Position numbers and translations under genes: made by a program | Assembly (NCBI RefSeq): GCF_022414595.1 | Contig: NZ_JADWYO010000004.1 | Location: 1 to 64,000 of the forward strand | DNA length: 64,000 bases | Reading direction: 5' to 3' | From: Streptomyces sp. MUM 203J | Lineage (GTDB): Bacteria; Actinomycetota; Actinomycetes; Streptomycetales; Streptomycetaceae | Shown here: positions 8,172-17,001 of the stretch, in pieces | How positions within the stretch are numbered: the stretch's first letter is position 1 | Layout: the number at the start of each line of letters is the position of its first letter | Notes under the pieces: model-generated | Database searches by the model: none | The model's input: only the letters and a program-made list of their open reading frames with translations | What the model was told of the DNA's origin: nothing

Positions 8172-9484
8172 CCGACGAGGGTACGGCCCGCGGGCTCACC
8201 TGTGGCGGGGCGCTGCCCCGGCACCTCCGCTCCGACGGCGGTCCCGCCTCCACCGCCGCCCGTACCACCGCCCACGGCGCTGCCCCTGCCGCCGCGCCCG
8301 CCCGGCCACAGCCGTCCGACGGAGCCCCGCACGCGGCGGTCCAGCCACAGCAGGAACACGGTCGGCAGGAACACCGCGTCGGCGGCGATCATCGCCAGGG
8401 AGAAGACCGGCAGGCCGAGGAGGACCGCGATCCCCGCGTGCTCGGCCATCATCGCCACCAGCAGCACGTTCTTGACGCGTCGGTTCAGCAGCGTGAAGGG
8501 GAACGCCACCTGCACGATCACCGTGCCGTAGGTGATGAGCATGACGACGACGCTGCCCCTGGCCAGCAGGTCGGAGAAGGCCGGCCACGGCGAGAAGTAG
8601 TCAAGTTTGAGCGGGTAGTAGAGCGCGGTGCCGTCCTGCCAGCGCGAACCCTGGATCTTGTACCAGCCTGCCGTCGCGTAGATCAGGCAGACCTCCGCCA
8701 TGATCACGGCGAGGGTGACGTTGTGCACCACGTTGCCGACGATGTCGAGCAGGATGCGCGGCTGGGCGGGAGCGAACTGCTCCACGAGCCACCACGCGCC
8801 CTGCGCGATCCACAGAAGCCACAGGAACAGCAGGAACCAGGTCTCGCCCGAGGCGTTCCGGAACTGCGTCGCGGCGACAAGCCCGAAGCCCAGCAGCGAC
8901 CACAGCACCACACCGGTGACGTCCAGTGGGACCCGTCCGGGGGCACCGCTCACCGTTCCTCCGGCGGCGCGGGCCCGGCGGCGGGCGTCCAGCGACCAGA
9001 CCTGCCCACAGCGGGTCAGCGTCAGGTAGATCGCCATCAGATGGACGACGTTGTCACCGCCGTCACCCATGAAGACGGAGCGATTCTGCAGCGACAGCAC
9101 GCCCACCATGAAGAGCACCGACGACACCCGGGTGCGCCAGCCGACCATCAGCAGGGCGGCGGCGAGCACGGCGAGCGCGTAGACGGCCTCGAACCACACG
9201 GCCGAGTCGGTCCACATCAGGAGCGTGAAGGCGTGGTTGTCAGCGATCAGCTCCCGGGCCATGCCCCAGCCCCAGGGGCTGTCGGGGCCGTAGAGCTCGC
9301 GCCGGTGCGGAAACTCACGCAGCAGGAAGAGCAGCCAGGTCGCGGCGAAGCCGATCCGGACGACCGCCGCCTGATACGGGCCGAGGACGCCTCCCGTCAC
9401 CTTCCGGACCAGCGGGACGACCCGCCGGTCGAAGACGCTGGGCTCAGGCGGGGCGGACGCGGGGCTGGTGCTGCTCGTGGTCAC
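8168..9484 (-). CDS. HTTM domain membrane protein (vitamin K gamma-carboxylase-like fold)
   Basis: This is a 438-residue polytopic membrane protein of the HTTM (horizontally transferred transmembrane) family. Hydrophobic segments are visible at IGFAATWLLFLLREFP, FEAVYALAVLAAALLMVGW, GVVLWSLLGFGLVAA, WFLLFLWLLWIAQGAWWLV, ITYGTVIVQVAFPFTLL and MIAADAVFLPTVFLLWL. The GTG at 9484 (VTTSSTSPAS) overlaps the stop of the DUF5819 gene by 4 nt, and I prefer it to a longer in-frame start. Family function is unknown. Its constant partner here is the DUF5819 protein, which suggests a membrane complex. Confidence 0.8.
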   Translation of the reverse strand: MTTSSTSPASAPPEPSVFDRRVVPLVRKVTGGVLGPYQAAVVRIGFAATWLLFLLREFPHRRELYGPDSPWGWGMARELIADNHAFTLLMWTDSAVWFEAVYALAVLAAALLMVGWRTRVSSVLFMVGVLSLQNRSVFMGDGGDNVVHLMAIYLTLTRCGQVWSLDARRRARAAGGTVSGAPGRVPLDVTGVVLWSLLGFGLVAATQFRNASGETWFLLFLWLLWIAQGAWWLVEQFAPAQPRILLDIVGNVVHNVTLAVIMAEVCLIYATAGWYKIQGSRWQDGTALYYPLKLDYFSPWPAFSDLLARGSVVVMLITYGTVIVQVAFPFTLLNRRVKNVLLVAMMAEHAGIAVLLGLPVFSLAMIAADAVFLPTVFLLWLDRRVRGSVGRLWPGGRGGRGSAVGGGTGGGGGGTAVGAEVPGQRPATGEPAGRTLVG

Positions 9485-10224
9485 CGGGCCGCCGCCTTTC
9501 CGTCCTGCCCGCCGCTTCCGCCGAGCGGCAGGTCGGCGCCGGTCACGCTCCACCAGGACAGCTCCCGGTAGTAGGGACGCGTGTCGATCTTCTCGTCGCT
9601 CCACGGCGGCGCGGCGATGCCCTTGGTCGCGGACCGCAGCTGTATCCGCTCGACGGTCCCGCCCAGGTCCTGGCCTGCCAGCCGCAGCATCGCGATCCGT
9701 CGCAGGTAGCGCTCCGCCAGCTCGCCGCGCGGCCCCGTGGCCTTGTTGTCGTTGTCGTGCCAGTTCACATAGAAGTCCCAGGCCCGTCGCAGTTCGTTCT
9801 GGTCGACATGACTGGGGAAGGGGTTGCCGCGGATCGCCTCACCGTCCAGCGCGGACAGGTCGATCCAGCGCGTCAGTCTGCGCTCCCCGTCGACCAGGAC
9901 GTCGGCGCGGACCTGCACCGCGATGTTCTGCTGGAGCGGGTTGGGAGCGAACAGCTTCCAGTTCTGCTCGAACTCCGGCAGGACCCAGTCGTTGATCGTG
10001 TCCCCGTGCTTCTTCGACAGCGTGTTCGCCGGCGCGACGTGCAGGAAGACCACCCCCATGTGGACGCAGGCGAGAAGCCCGACCCCCAGCAGCACGACCA
10101 CCGCCGCGGCCTTGTACGGGAGGGACAGCGCGGCCAGCCCGGAGTCCTCCGCGGCCGCCCCGGGGCCTTCCGCGGGTGGCGCGGATCCGCCCGCCCCCCC
10201 GCGCCGCTCGTCGTTCGACTCCAT
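9481..10224 (-). CDS. DUF5819 family membrane-anchored protein
   Basis: This roughly 247-residue protein has a charged cytoplasmic N-terminus, one transmembrane helix (AAVVVLLGVGLLACVHMGVV, residues ~40-62) and an extracytoplasmic domain with WVLPEFEQNWKLFAPNPLQQN and RWIDLSALDGEAIRGNPFPS. I chose the ATG at 10224 after GGGGCGGG; an in-frame start at 10260 is possible. It is translationally coupled to the HTTM gene, so the two proteins probably act together. Biochemical function is unknown. It diverges from paaA but has no evident metabolic link to it. Confidence 0.75.
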   Translation of the reverse strand: MESNDERRGGAGGSAPPAEGPGAAAEDSGLAALSLPYKAAAVVVLLGVGLLACVHMGVVFLHVAPANTLSKKHGDTINDWVLPEFEQNWKLFAPNPLQQNIAVQVRADVLVDGERRLTRWIDLSALDGEAIRGNPFPSHVDQNELRRAWDFYVNWHDNDNKATGPRGELAERYLRRIAMLRLAGQDLGGTVERIQLRSATKGIAAPPWSDEKIDTRPYYRELSWWSVTGADLPLGGSGGQDGKAAAR

Positions 10225-10252
10225 CCCGCCCCGATCCGCGTCGTCCCCGCAG

Positions 10253-10261
10253 TTATCCACA
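10253..10261 (+). promoter_or_regulatory. DnaA-box-like nonamer
   Basis: TTATCCACA lies in the divergent region between the DUF5819 gene and paaA. Confidence 0.45.
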
Positions 10262-10264
10262 GGG

Positions 10265-10320
10265 TTGACACCATACGGGCCGTCGACTCACCATTGAAGT
10301 CATTCAACCGAACGATCGGT
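10265..10320 (+). promoter_or_regulatory. paaA promoter and TetR operator
   Basis: A perfect -35 TTGACA (10265-10270) is followed after 18 nt by CACCAT (10289-10294), a poor -10. Just downstream, near the expected transcription start, is the dyad ACCGAACGATCGGT (10307-10320). This is the third copy of the ACCGA-N4-TCGGT element and fits repression by the TetR protein encoded at 3478-4071. Confidence 0.55.
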
Positions 10321-10334
10321 CGGTAGGGGGCCCG

Positions 10335-11342
10335 ATGACGGCAGTGACCGCGGACTCGCAGCAGGCGTACGAGGCGGTGTTCGACGCGGCCATCGCCGCG
10401 GACGAGCGCATCGAACCGCGCGACTGGATGCCGGACGCGTACCGGGCGACGCTGGTCCGGCAGATAGCTCAGCACGCCCACTCCGAGATCATCGGCATGC
10501 AGCCGGAGGCTAACTGGATCACCCGCGCGCCCTCCCTGCGCCGCAAGGCCATCCTCATGGCCAAGGTGCAGGACGAGGCGGGGCACGGGCTGTACTTGTA
10601 CAGCGCCGCCGAAACCCTGGGCACCGGCCGTGACGAGCTGCTGGACAAGCTCCACGCGGGTCGCCAGAAGTACTCCTCGATCTTCAACTACCCCACGCTG
10701 ACCTGGGCCGACGTCGGGGCCATCGGTTGGCTGGTGGACGGCGCCGCGATCACCAACCAGGTGCCGCTGTGCCGCTGCTCGTACGGCCCGTACGCCCGCG
10801 CGATGGTCCGGATCTGCAAGGAGGAGTCCTTCCACCAGCGCCAGGGGTACGAGGCACTGCTCGCCCTCTCCCAGGGCACGCCGGAACAGCATGCGATGGC
10901 GCAGGACGCGGTGGACCGCTGGTGGTGGCCGTCCCTGATGATGTTCGGGCCGCCCGACGGCGAGTCGTCGCACTCCGCCCAGTCCATGGCCTGGAAGATC
11001 AAGCGCCACTCCAACGACGAGCTGCGCCAGCGCTTCGTCGACATCTGTGTCCCGCAGGCCGAGTCCTTGGGGCTCACCCTCCCGGACCCGGACCTGCGGT
11101 GGAACGAAGAACGCGGGCACCACGACTTCGGAGCGATCGACTGGACCGAGTTCCAGCAGGTCCTCAAGGGCAACGGGCCGTGCAACGAACAGCGGATCAC
11201 GCAGCGGCGCCGCGCCCACGAAGAGGGAGCCTGGGTCCGGAAGGCGGCGGGCGCCTACGCCGCGAAGCACAGTGATCAGACCGAGGACCACGAGTCCGTG
11301 AAGAACGACGAGTCCGTGAAGAACGGGGAGGCGACGGCATGA
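10335..11342 (+). CDS. paaA: Phenylacetyl-CoA epoxidase catalytic subunit PaaA
   Basis: This 335-residue diiron monooxygenase subunit forms the 1,2-epoxide of phenylacetyl-CoA. Ferritin-like diiron ligands are visible in [26 protein letters not shown] (ExxH) and [17 protein letters not shown] (second ExxH). [16 protein letters not shown] sits near the C-terminus, followed by an acidic tail with two DESVKN repeats. It is first in a five-gene paaABCDE operon; the stop overlaps paaB by 4 nt (ATGA). A TetR dyad lies immediately upstream. Confidence 0.96.
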   Translation: MTAVTADSQQAYEAVFDAAIAADERIEPRDWMPDAYRATLVRQIAQHAHSEIIGMQPEANWITRAPSLRRKAILMAKVQDEAGHGLYLYSAAETLGTGRDELLDKLHAGRQKYSSIFNYPTLTWADVGAIGWLVDGAAITNQVPLCRCSYGPYARAMVRICKEESFHQRQGYEALLALSQGTPEQHAMAQDAVDRWWWPSLMMFGPPDGESSHSAQSMAWKIKRHSNDELRQRFVDICVPQAESLGLTLPDPDLRWNEERGHHDFGAIDWTEFQQVLKGNGPCNEQRITQRRRAHEEGAWVRKAAGAYAAKHSDQTEDHESVKNDESVKNGEATA

Positions 11343-11626
11343 CGACCAGCGACTGGCCGCTGTGGGAGGTGTTCGTCCGCTCACGCCGCGGGCTGTCCCA
11401 CACCCATGCCGGCAGCCTGCACGCCCCGGACGCGGAGATGGCCCTGCGCAACGCCCGCGACCTGTACACCCGGCGCAACGAGGGCGTCTCCCTGTGGGTC
11501 GTGCCGTCCTCCGCGATCACGGCCTCGTCCCCAGACGAGAAGGACCCGTTCTTCGAGCCGTCCGCCGACAAGCCGTACCGGCACCCGACCTTCTACGAGA
11601 TCCCCGAGGGGGTGCAGCACCTGTGA
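11339..11626 (+). CDS. paaB: Phenylacetyl-CoA epoxidase subunit PaaB
   Basis: This 95-residue small subunit of the epoxidase multicomponent complex has the family hallmarks [20 protein letters not shown] and [19 protein letters not shown], followed by [10 protein letters not shown]. PaaB bridges catalytic subcomplexes and has no metal site. It overlaps paaA by 4 nt and paaC by 4 nt (GTGA). Confidence 0.95.
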   Translation: MTTSDWPLWEVFVRSRRGLSHTHAGSLHAPDAEMALRNARDLYTRRNEGVSLWVVPSSAITASSPDEKDPFFEPSADKPYRHPTFYEIPEGVQHL

Positions 11627-12363
11627 CCACGTCCCTGGACTCCGCGGCCCTCGCCCTCGGCGACGACGCCCTCGTGCTGTCCCAGCGGCTCGGGGAGTGG
11701 GCGGGACACGCTCCCGTCCTGGAGGAGGAGGTCGCCCTCGCGAACATCGCGCTGGACCTGCTCGGCCAGGCCCGGGTGCTGCTCTCCCTGGTGGGCGACG
11801 AGGACAAGCTGGCCTTCCTCCGGGAGGAGCGGGCCTTCCGCAACGCGCAGCTCGTCGAGCAGCCCAACGGCGACTTCGCCCACACGATCACCCGCCAGCT
11901 CTACTTCTCCACCTACCAGCGGCTCCTGTACGGCCGCATGGCGGCGGGCCCGGCCGACGGCACCGTCGGCATCCACGAGGAACTCACCGCGCTGGCCGCC
12001 AAGGCGGTCAAGGAGGTGGCCTACCACCAGGACCACGCCGAGCAGTGGACCCTGAGACTCGGTGACGGCACAGCGGAGAGCCACGACCGCATACAGCGCG
12101 CCGTCGACACGCTGTGGCGCTACACGGGCGAGCTGTTCCAGCCCGTCGAGGGCCTGGCCATCGACTGGCGGGAGCTGGAGTCGGACTGGCTGGCGTCCGT
12201 CTCAGCCGTGCTGGAGCGGGCCACTCTCACCGTTCCCGAGGGACCTCGCGTCACCGCGTGGAGCGCGGGCGCCGGACGGCAGGGCATCCACACCGAACCG
12301 TTCGGACGGATGCTCGCGGAGATGCAGCACCTGCACCGCAGCCACCCGGGGGCGTCATGGTGA
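11623..12363 (+). CDS. paaC: Phenylacetyl-CoA epoxidase structural subunit PaaC
   Basis: This 246-residue ferritin-like subunit pairs with PaaA but lacks a functional diiron site in the family. Visible segments are EEEVALANIALDLLGQARVL, QLYFSTYQRLLYGRMAAG and VAYHQDHAEQWTLRLGDG. The GTG at 11623 overlaps the paaB stop. The reading frame is open much further upstream, but that part is antisense-like noise over paaB. The stop overlaps the paaD start (ATGGTGA). Confidence 0.94.
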   Translation: MTTSLDSAALALGDDALVLSQRLGEWAGHAPVLEEEVALANIALDLLGQARVLLSLVGDEDKLAFLREERAFRNAQLVEQPNGDFAHTITRQLYFSTYQRLLYGRMAAGPADGTVGIHEELTALAAKAVKEVAYHQDHAEQWTLRLGDGTAESHDRIQRAVDTLWRYTGELFQPVEGLAIDWRELESDWLASVSAVLERATLTVPEGPRVTAWSAGAGRQGIHTEPFGRMLAEMQHLHRSHPGASW

Positions 12364-12851
12364 CCACCACCCCGCTGGAAGCGGAGCTGAGCCGGCTGGC
12401 CGGCTCGGTCCCCGACCCCGAGCTGCCCGTGCTCACCCTGGAGGAGCTGGGCGTACTACGGGGCGTGGAGGTCCTCGGCCCTGGAAGCGTGAAGGTGGAG
12501 CTGACCCCCACCTACACCGGCTGCCCTGCCGTCGAGACGATGTCGGCCGACATCGAGCGGGTCCTCCACGAACACGGCATACCCGAGGTGTCCGTGGTCA
12601 CGGTCCTGTCGCCCGCCTGGTCCACCGACGACATCACGGAGGAGGGGCGCCGCAAGCTGACCGAGTTCGGCATCGCCCCGCCCCGGCGCCACGACGAGGG
12701 CGGACCGGTCGCGCTGAACCTCGCGATCCGCTGCCCGCACTGCGGCTCCACCGACACCGAACTGCTCAGCAGGTTCTCCTCCACCGCGTGCAAGGCGCTG
12801 CGCCGCTGTGTCAGCTGCCGCGAACCCTTCGATCACTTCAAGGAGTTGTAG
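12357..12851 (+). CDS. paaD: Phenylacetate pathway protein PaaD (MIP18/DUF59 with C-terminal Cys4 ribbon)
   Basis: This 164-residue protein has an N-terminal DUF59 Fe-S-assembly fold (VPDPELPVLTLEELGVLRGV, TPTYTGCPAVETM) and a C-terminal zinc-ribbon-like segment with CPHCGSTDTE and CVSCREPFDH. PaaD is thought to help mature the Fe-S or diiron centres of the epoxidase complex. The stop abuts the paaE start with no gap. Confidence 0.93.
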   Translation: MVTTTPLEAELSRLAGSVPDPELPVLTLEELGVLRGVEVLGPGSVKVELTPTYTGCPAVETMSADIERVLHEHGIPEVSVVTVLSPAWSTDDITEEGRRKLTEFGIAPPRRHDEGGPVALNLAIRCPHCGSTDTELLSRFSSTACKALRRCVSCREPFDHFKEL

Positions 12852-13913
12852 ATGTTCCATCCGCTCCGGGTGAGCGAGGTCGAACAGCTCACGGACGACT
12901 CGGTGGCCGTCACCTTCGCCGTCCCCGCCGAGCTGCGGGAGGCCTTCCGCCACACGCCCGGCCAGCATGTGACGCTGCGCCGGAAACCGGCCGACGGCGA
13001 GGAGATCCGCCGCACCTACTCGATCTGCTCCCCGGCCGTGCCGCCGGGTGCGGATCCGGTGCTCCGGGTGGGGATCCGGCTGGTCGACGGCGGCGAGTTC
13101 TCCACCTACGCGCTGAAGGAACTCGCGGCGGGGGACACCGTCGAGGTCATGGAGCCCATGGGCCGCTTCGTGCTGGAGCCCCGGCCGGGGCACTTCGCGG
13201 CGGTCGTCGGCGGCAGCGGCATCACGCCCGTGCTGTCGATCGCGGCCACCTTGCTGGCGCGTGAGCCCGAGGCCCGGTTCTGTCTGATCCGCAGCGACCG
13301 TACGGCCGCGTCGACGATGTTCCTGGACGAGGCGGCGGACCTGAAGGACCGCTACCCGGACCGGTTCCAGCTCGTGACCGTGCTGTCCCGGGAGGAGCAG
13401 CAGAGCGGGCTGCCGTCCGGGCGGCTGGACGAGGACCGGCTCAACGGACTGCTGCCCGCGCTCCTGCCGGTCGCGGACATCGACGGCTGGTTCCTGTGCG
13501 GGCCGTTCGGCCTGGTGCAGAGCGCCGAGCGGGCCCTGCGGGAGCTGGGAGTGCCGAAGGCCCGCGTCCACCAGGAGATCTTCCATGTGGACGACGGCGC
13601 CGGGACGTCCCGCGCCCGGGTACCGGGCGAGGCCTCCCAGGCCACGCTCACCGCCACCCTCGACGGCCGCTCCGGCCGCTGGCCGGTGCAGGAGGGCGAG
13701 ACCCTGCTGGAGACCGTGCTGCGCAGCCGCGCCGACGCCCCGTACGCCTGCAAGGGCGGTGTCTGCGGCACCTGCCGGGCGTTCCTGGTCTCAGGCGAGG
13801 TCCGGATGGAACGCAACTACGCGCTGGAGGCCGAAGAGACGGAGTCGGGCTATGTACTGGCCTGTCAGTCGCACCCGCTGACGGGTGAAGTGGAACTCGA
13901 CTTCGACCGCTGA
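12852..13913 (+). CDS. paaE: Phenylacetyl-CoA epoxidase reductase PaaE
   Basis: This 353-residue reductase passes NAD(P)H electrons to PaaA. It has an N-terminal FAD-binding barrel (RRTYSICSP), a nucleotide-binding domain (VVGGSGITPVLSIAATLL, DGWFLCGPFGLVQ) and a C-terminal plant-type [2Fe-2S] domain with CKGGVCGTCRAF and a last cysteine in YVLACQSHP. It is the last gene of the operon. Its stop is followed by a strong hairpin at 14014-14043. Confidence 0.95.
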   Translation: MFHPLRVSEVEQLTDDSVAVTFAVPAELREAFRHTPGQHVTLRRKPADGEEIRRTYSICSPAVPPGADPVLRVGIRLVDGGEFSTYALKELAAGDTVEVMEPMGRFVLEPRPGHFAAVVGGSGITPVLSIAATLLAREPEARFCLIRSDRTAASTMFLDEAADLKDRYPDRFQLVTVLSREEQQSGLPSGRLDEDRLNGLLPALLPVADIDGWFLCGPFGLVQSAERALRELGVPKARVHQEIFHVDDGAGTSRARVPGEASQATLTATLDGRSGRWPVQEGETLLETVLRSRADAPYACKGGVCGTCRAFLVSGEVRMERNYALEAEETESGYVLACQSHPLTGEVELDFDR

Positions 13914-14013
13914 GGCGGCCGAGACGGCTCGGGCCGCCCACTCAACCGGCCCGGCCGGGCACGGCCGAGACGGCCGCGCCCGGCCGGTGCGGCTGACGGC
14001 CAGGACCACACGA

Positions 14014-14043
14014 CCGCCGACCCCGCACACCAGGGGTCGGCGG
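14014..14043. terminator. Bidirectional terminator hairpin
   Basis: An 11-bp perfect stem (14014-14024 with 14033-14043) and an 8-nt loop lie between the convergent paaE and rhodanese genes. Confidence 0.7.
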
Positions 14044-14067
14044 ACACGCACGTGTCCGGGGTCGCGG

Positions 14068-14412
14068 CTACAGGACGACCGCCGCGGCGCCGCCGTCCGT
14101 GACCATGGGACGCCCGGCGCCCTGCCACGCCAGCATGCCGCCCTCGACGTTCACCGCGTCGATGCCCTGCTGCACCAGGTACTGGGTGACCTGCGCGGAG
14201 CGGCCCCCGACCCGGCACATCACATAGGCACGCCGCCCGGCCGCCACCGCCTCCGTCACCTCGCCGAAGCGGGCCACGAAGTCGCTCATCGGCACATGCA
14301 TCGCGCCCTCCACATGCCCGGCCGTCCACTCGTCGTCCTCACGGACGTCCAGCACCAGCGCGTCGGCGGGTACGGACGCGACGTCCACGGTGGGCAGCGG
14401 TGCGAAGTTCAT
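14068..14412 (-). CDS. Rhodanese-like domain sulfurtransferase
   Basis: This 114-residue single-domain rhodanese starts with VLDVREDDEWTAGHVEGA, has the active-site loop MCRVGGRSAQV with the catalytic cysteine, and ends with VEGGMLAWQGAG. Single-domain rhodaneses carry persulfide sulfur in the cytoplasm. The physiological acceptor is not indicated by the neighbours. The ATG at 14412 follows AGAGAAGG. Confidence 0.88.
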   Translation of the reverse strand: MNFAPLPTVDVASVPADALVLDVREDDEWTAGHVEGAMHVPMSDFVARFGEVTEAVAAGRRAYVMCRVGGRSAQVTQYLVQQGIDAVNVEGGMLAWQGAGRPMVTDGGAAAVVL

Positions 14413-14470
14413 CGATCAAGCCTTCTCTCGTGACAACGGGGCATCAGTACGTCAGGGCGTCGCGCGGGCG

Positions 14471-14492
14471 CCCTGGGGGGCCGGGCCCAGGG
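14471..14492. terminator. Putative terminator hairpin
   Basis: CCCTGGG (14471-14477) pairs with CCCAGGG (14486-14492) just past the stop of the J-domain-like gene on the minus strand. Confidence 0.45.
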
Positions 14493-14504
14493 TTCCATGC
14501 TGCC

Positions 14505-15437
14505 TCAGGATGCCTGGAGCCCCGCCAGCTCCGCCTCGCGCTCCGACACCTGGGCCCGCAGCTGCTCGGCAACCTCGTCGAGCAGACGGTCCGGGTCCCC
14601 GGGCGCCAGCCTCAGCATCGACCCGATCGCGCTCTCCTCCAGCTCCCGGGCGAGTTCCGCCAGCAACTCCTTGCGCCGAGCCAGCCACTCCAGGCGGGCA
14701 TAGAGCTCCTCGCTCGCGCTCACCTCCGGCACGACGGGCGCGGGGCCCGCGGCCCACTCCTCCGCCAGCTCGCGCAGCAGCGCCTCGTCCCCGCGCGCGT
14801 AGGCGGCGTTGACCCGGGTGATGAACTCGTCGCGCCGCGTGCGCTCCGCATCCTCCCGGGCCAGGTCCGGATGTGCCTTGCGGACCAGCTCGCGGTAGAG
14901 CCTGCGTGCCTCGTCGCCCGGCCGGACCCGCTTGGGCGCCTGCACGGACTGCTCGTTGAGCATCGCCGCGGCCTCCGGGGAGAGACCGTCGGAGTCGATC
15001 CACTCGTGGAACAGGTCGTCGACACCGGGCATCGGCATCACCATCGCCCGCAGCTCCTGAGCCTTGCGCAGGTCCTCCGGGTCGCCGGTCCGGGCGGCCC
15101 GCGCCTCTGCGATCAGCGCGTCCAGCTCCTCCAGACGCGCGTACACGGGGCCGAGCCGCTGGTGGTGCAGTCGCGAGAAGTTCTCCACCTCCACACGGAA
15201 GGTCTCCACGGCGATCTCGAACTCGATCAGCGCCTGCTCCGCCGCCCGCACCGCCCGCGCCAGCCGCGCCTCAGGCGCCTCGCCGCCGGGAGGCACCTCG
15301 GCGTCCGCCGGAGCCTCAGGCTCCCGGTCCGCCGCGTTCGCGGTCTCCGGGGCCACCTCAGGGCTCTGAGGGCTCACCGGACTCTCGGCGTTCTCGGCCG
15401 TCTCGGCGCCGTTCACGTCGTCGCTCGGGGTCGTCAC
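14505..15437 (-). CDS. J-domain-like coiled-coil protein
   Basis: This 310-residue protein starts with an acidic Glu/Pro/Ala-rich segment (residues 1-55). A long charged helical region follows (~60-135). About residues 175-220 look like a DnaJ J-domain, with RRLYRELVRKAHPDLAREDA containing the HPD tripeptide and VNAAYARGDEALL matching the last helix. A C-terminal coiled coil follows. It lacks the DnaJ Gly/Phe and zinc regions. A role as an Hsp70 co-chaperone is plausible but inferred. The start is the ATG at 15437. Confidence 0.7.
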   Translation of the reverse strand: MTTPSDDVNGAETAENAESPVSPQSPEVAPETANAADREPEAPADAEVPPGGEAPEARLARAVRAAEQALIEFEIAVETFRVEVENFSRLHHQRLGPVYARLEELDALIAEARAARTGDPEDLRKAQELRAMVMPMPGVDDLFHEWIDSDGLSPEAAAMLNEQSVQAPKRVRPGDEARRLYRELVRKAHPDLAREDAERTRRDEFITRVNAAYARGDEALLRELAEEWAAGPAPVVPEVSASEELYARLEWLARRKELLAELARELEESAIGSMLRLAPGDPDRLLDEVAEQLRAQVSEREAELAGLQAS

Positions 15438-15483
15438 CCGACCAGACTACGGGCGCCGGGCCCCCGCCCGTCACACCCGCCCG

Positions 15484-17001
15484 TCACACTCCCGTCTCGG
15501 CCGCGACACGCCCGCTCCGCACGGCGGCGGCCAGGTCCGCGTGGTCGGCCTCGGTACGGTCGGCATAGGCGACGGCGAACCGCGCGACAGCGGCGTCGAG
15601 TTCATCGTTCTTGCCGCAGTACGCCGCTATGAGCCGCGGGTCCGCGCTGTGCGCGTGCGCCCGCGCCAGGAGGGCGCCCGTCATCCGTCCGTAGTCGTCC
15701 ATCTGGTCGGCGGACAGCGCCGCCGGATCCACGCTGCCCTTCCGGTTCCGGAACTGCCGCACCTGGTAGTCGCGGCCGTCCATGCTCGTCCAGCCGAGCA
15801 GACTGTCGCTGACGATCTGCATCCGCTTCTGCCCGAGGACGACCCGCCGCCCCTCGTGCCCGGCCCCGGAGGCCCCGGCGTCCGAGGTCCCGTCCCCCGC
15901 CAGGTGGTGCCCGGCGAACCCCGCCGCCGGCAGGTACGGCAGCAGCGCGGAGGGCCGCGCCTCCTTCACCTGGAGCACCAGTGGCTCGCCCCGGTGGTCC
16001 AGCAGCAGCACCACGTACGACCGGGTGCCCACGCTCCCCGTACCGACCACGCGGAACGCCACATCGTGGATCGCGTACCGGGCCAGCAGCGGGCGCCGGT
16101 CCGGCGGCAGCGTCTCCAGGTACGGGCCCAGCGAGGCCGCGACCGCCGCCGCCTCCCCGTCCGGCACCCGCCGCAGCACGGGCGGCGCGTCCACGAACCG
16201 CCGCACATGGTCGTCGCAGGCCTCCGTCGACTTGGCAGCGAACCGGGCGCTCGTGTTCCGCCGCGCCTTCTCCGACACCCGCTCCAGCGTGCCCAGCAGG
16301 TCCCGGGCGTCCGTGTGCGAGACCAGTTCCTCGTCGGCGATGGCGTTCCAGGCGTCCAGGACCGGCATCCTGGCCAGCAGCCGCATGGTCCGCCGGTACG
16401 CGCCTACCGCGTCGTACGCGGCCGCCCGGCACACGTCCTCGGACGCCCCGGTCTCACGCCCGGCCAGCACCAGGGACGCGGCCAGCCGCTTGACGTCCCA
16501 CTCCCAGGGACCGACCACGGTCTCGTCGAAGTCGTTCAGGTCGATGACCAGCCGCCCACGCTGGTCGCCGTACAGCCCGAAGTTCGCCGCGTGCGCGTCG
16601 CCGCAGATCTGCGTGCCCACCCCGGTCACCGGGGTCACCGCCAGGTCGTGCCCCATCAGCGCCGCCGCCCCGCGCAGGAACGAGAACGGCGTCGCCGCCA
16701 TCCGCCCCACCCGTATAGGCGCCAGTTCCGGAACCCGCCCCCGGCTGGACTCCTCCACCGCCCGCACCGCGTCCGGCCGCCCCGCGGCCGTCACCAGTGC
16801 GTCGTGCGACGCCCGGGGCACCCGCTCCCGCAGCGCCTTGCCGCGCGCCTTCGGCCCGTCGCTCCCGCCCTCCGCGTACGCCCCGGCCCACCGCCGCGCG
16901 AACCCGGGCACCACGGGAATCCGCCCGCCCGCAGGCACCGCACCGTCAACGCCACCGTCGCCCGCCCGCTGCGCGGGCACCGCCACCCGGATCTCGTCCA
17001 T
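15484..17001 (-). CDS. DUF2252 family protein
   Basis: This roughly 505-residue DUF2252 protein shows the family core: FSFLRGAAALMGHDL, GDAHAANFGLYGDQRGRLVI, DLNDFDETVVGPWEWDVKRL and LARAHAHSADPRLIAAYCG. The fold resembles aminoglycoside-phosphotransferase kinases, with GDAHxxNF like the catalytic loop and DFDE like the metal site, but the substrate is unknown. I chose the ATG at 17001 (MDEIRVAV) preceded by GGGGGG; a GTG five codons upstream is possible. It appears to be the last core-type gene before the accessory region. Confidence 0.82.
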   Translation of the reverse strand: MDEIRVAVPAQRAGDGGVDGAVPAGGRIPVVPGFARRWAGAYAEGGSDGPKARGKALRERVPRASHDALVTAAGRPDAVRAVEESSRGRVPELAPIRVGRMAATPFSFLRGAAALMGHDLAVTPVTGVGTQICGDAHAANFGLYGDQRGRLVIDLNDFDETVVGPWEWDVKRLAASLVLAGRETGASEDVCRAAAYDAVGAYRRTMRLLARMPVLDAWNAIADEELVSHTDARDLLGTLERVSEKARRNTSARFAAKSTEACDDHVRRFVDAPPVLRRVPDGEAAAVAASLGPYLETLPPDRRPLLARYAIHDVAFRVVGTGSVGTRSYVVLLLDHRGEPLVLQVKEARPSALLPYLPAAGFAGHHLAGDGTSDAGASGAGHEGRRVVLGQKRMQIVSDSLLGWTSMDGRDYQVRQFRNRKGSVDPAALSADQMDDYGRMTGALLARAHAHSADPRLIAAYCGKNDELDAAVARFAVAYADRTEADHADLAAAVRSGRVAAETGV

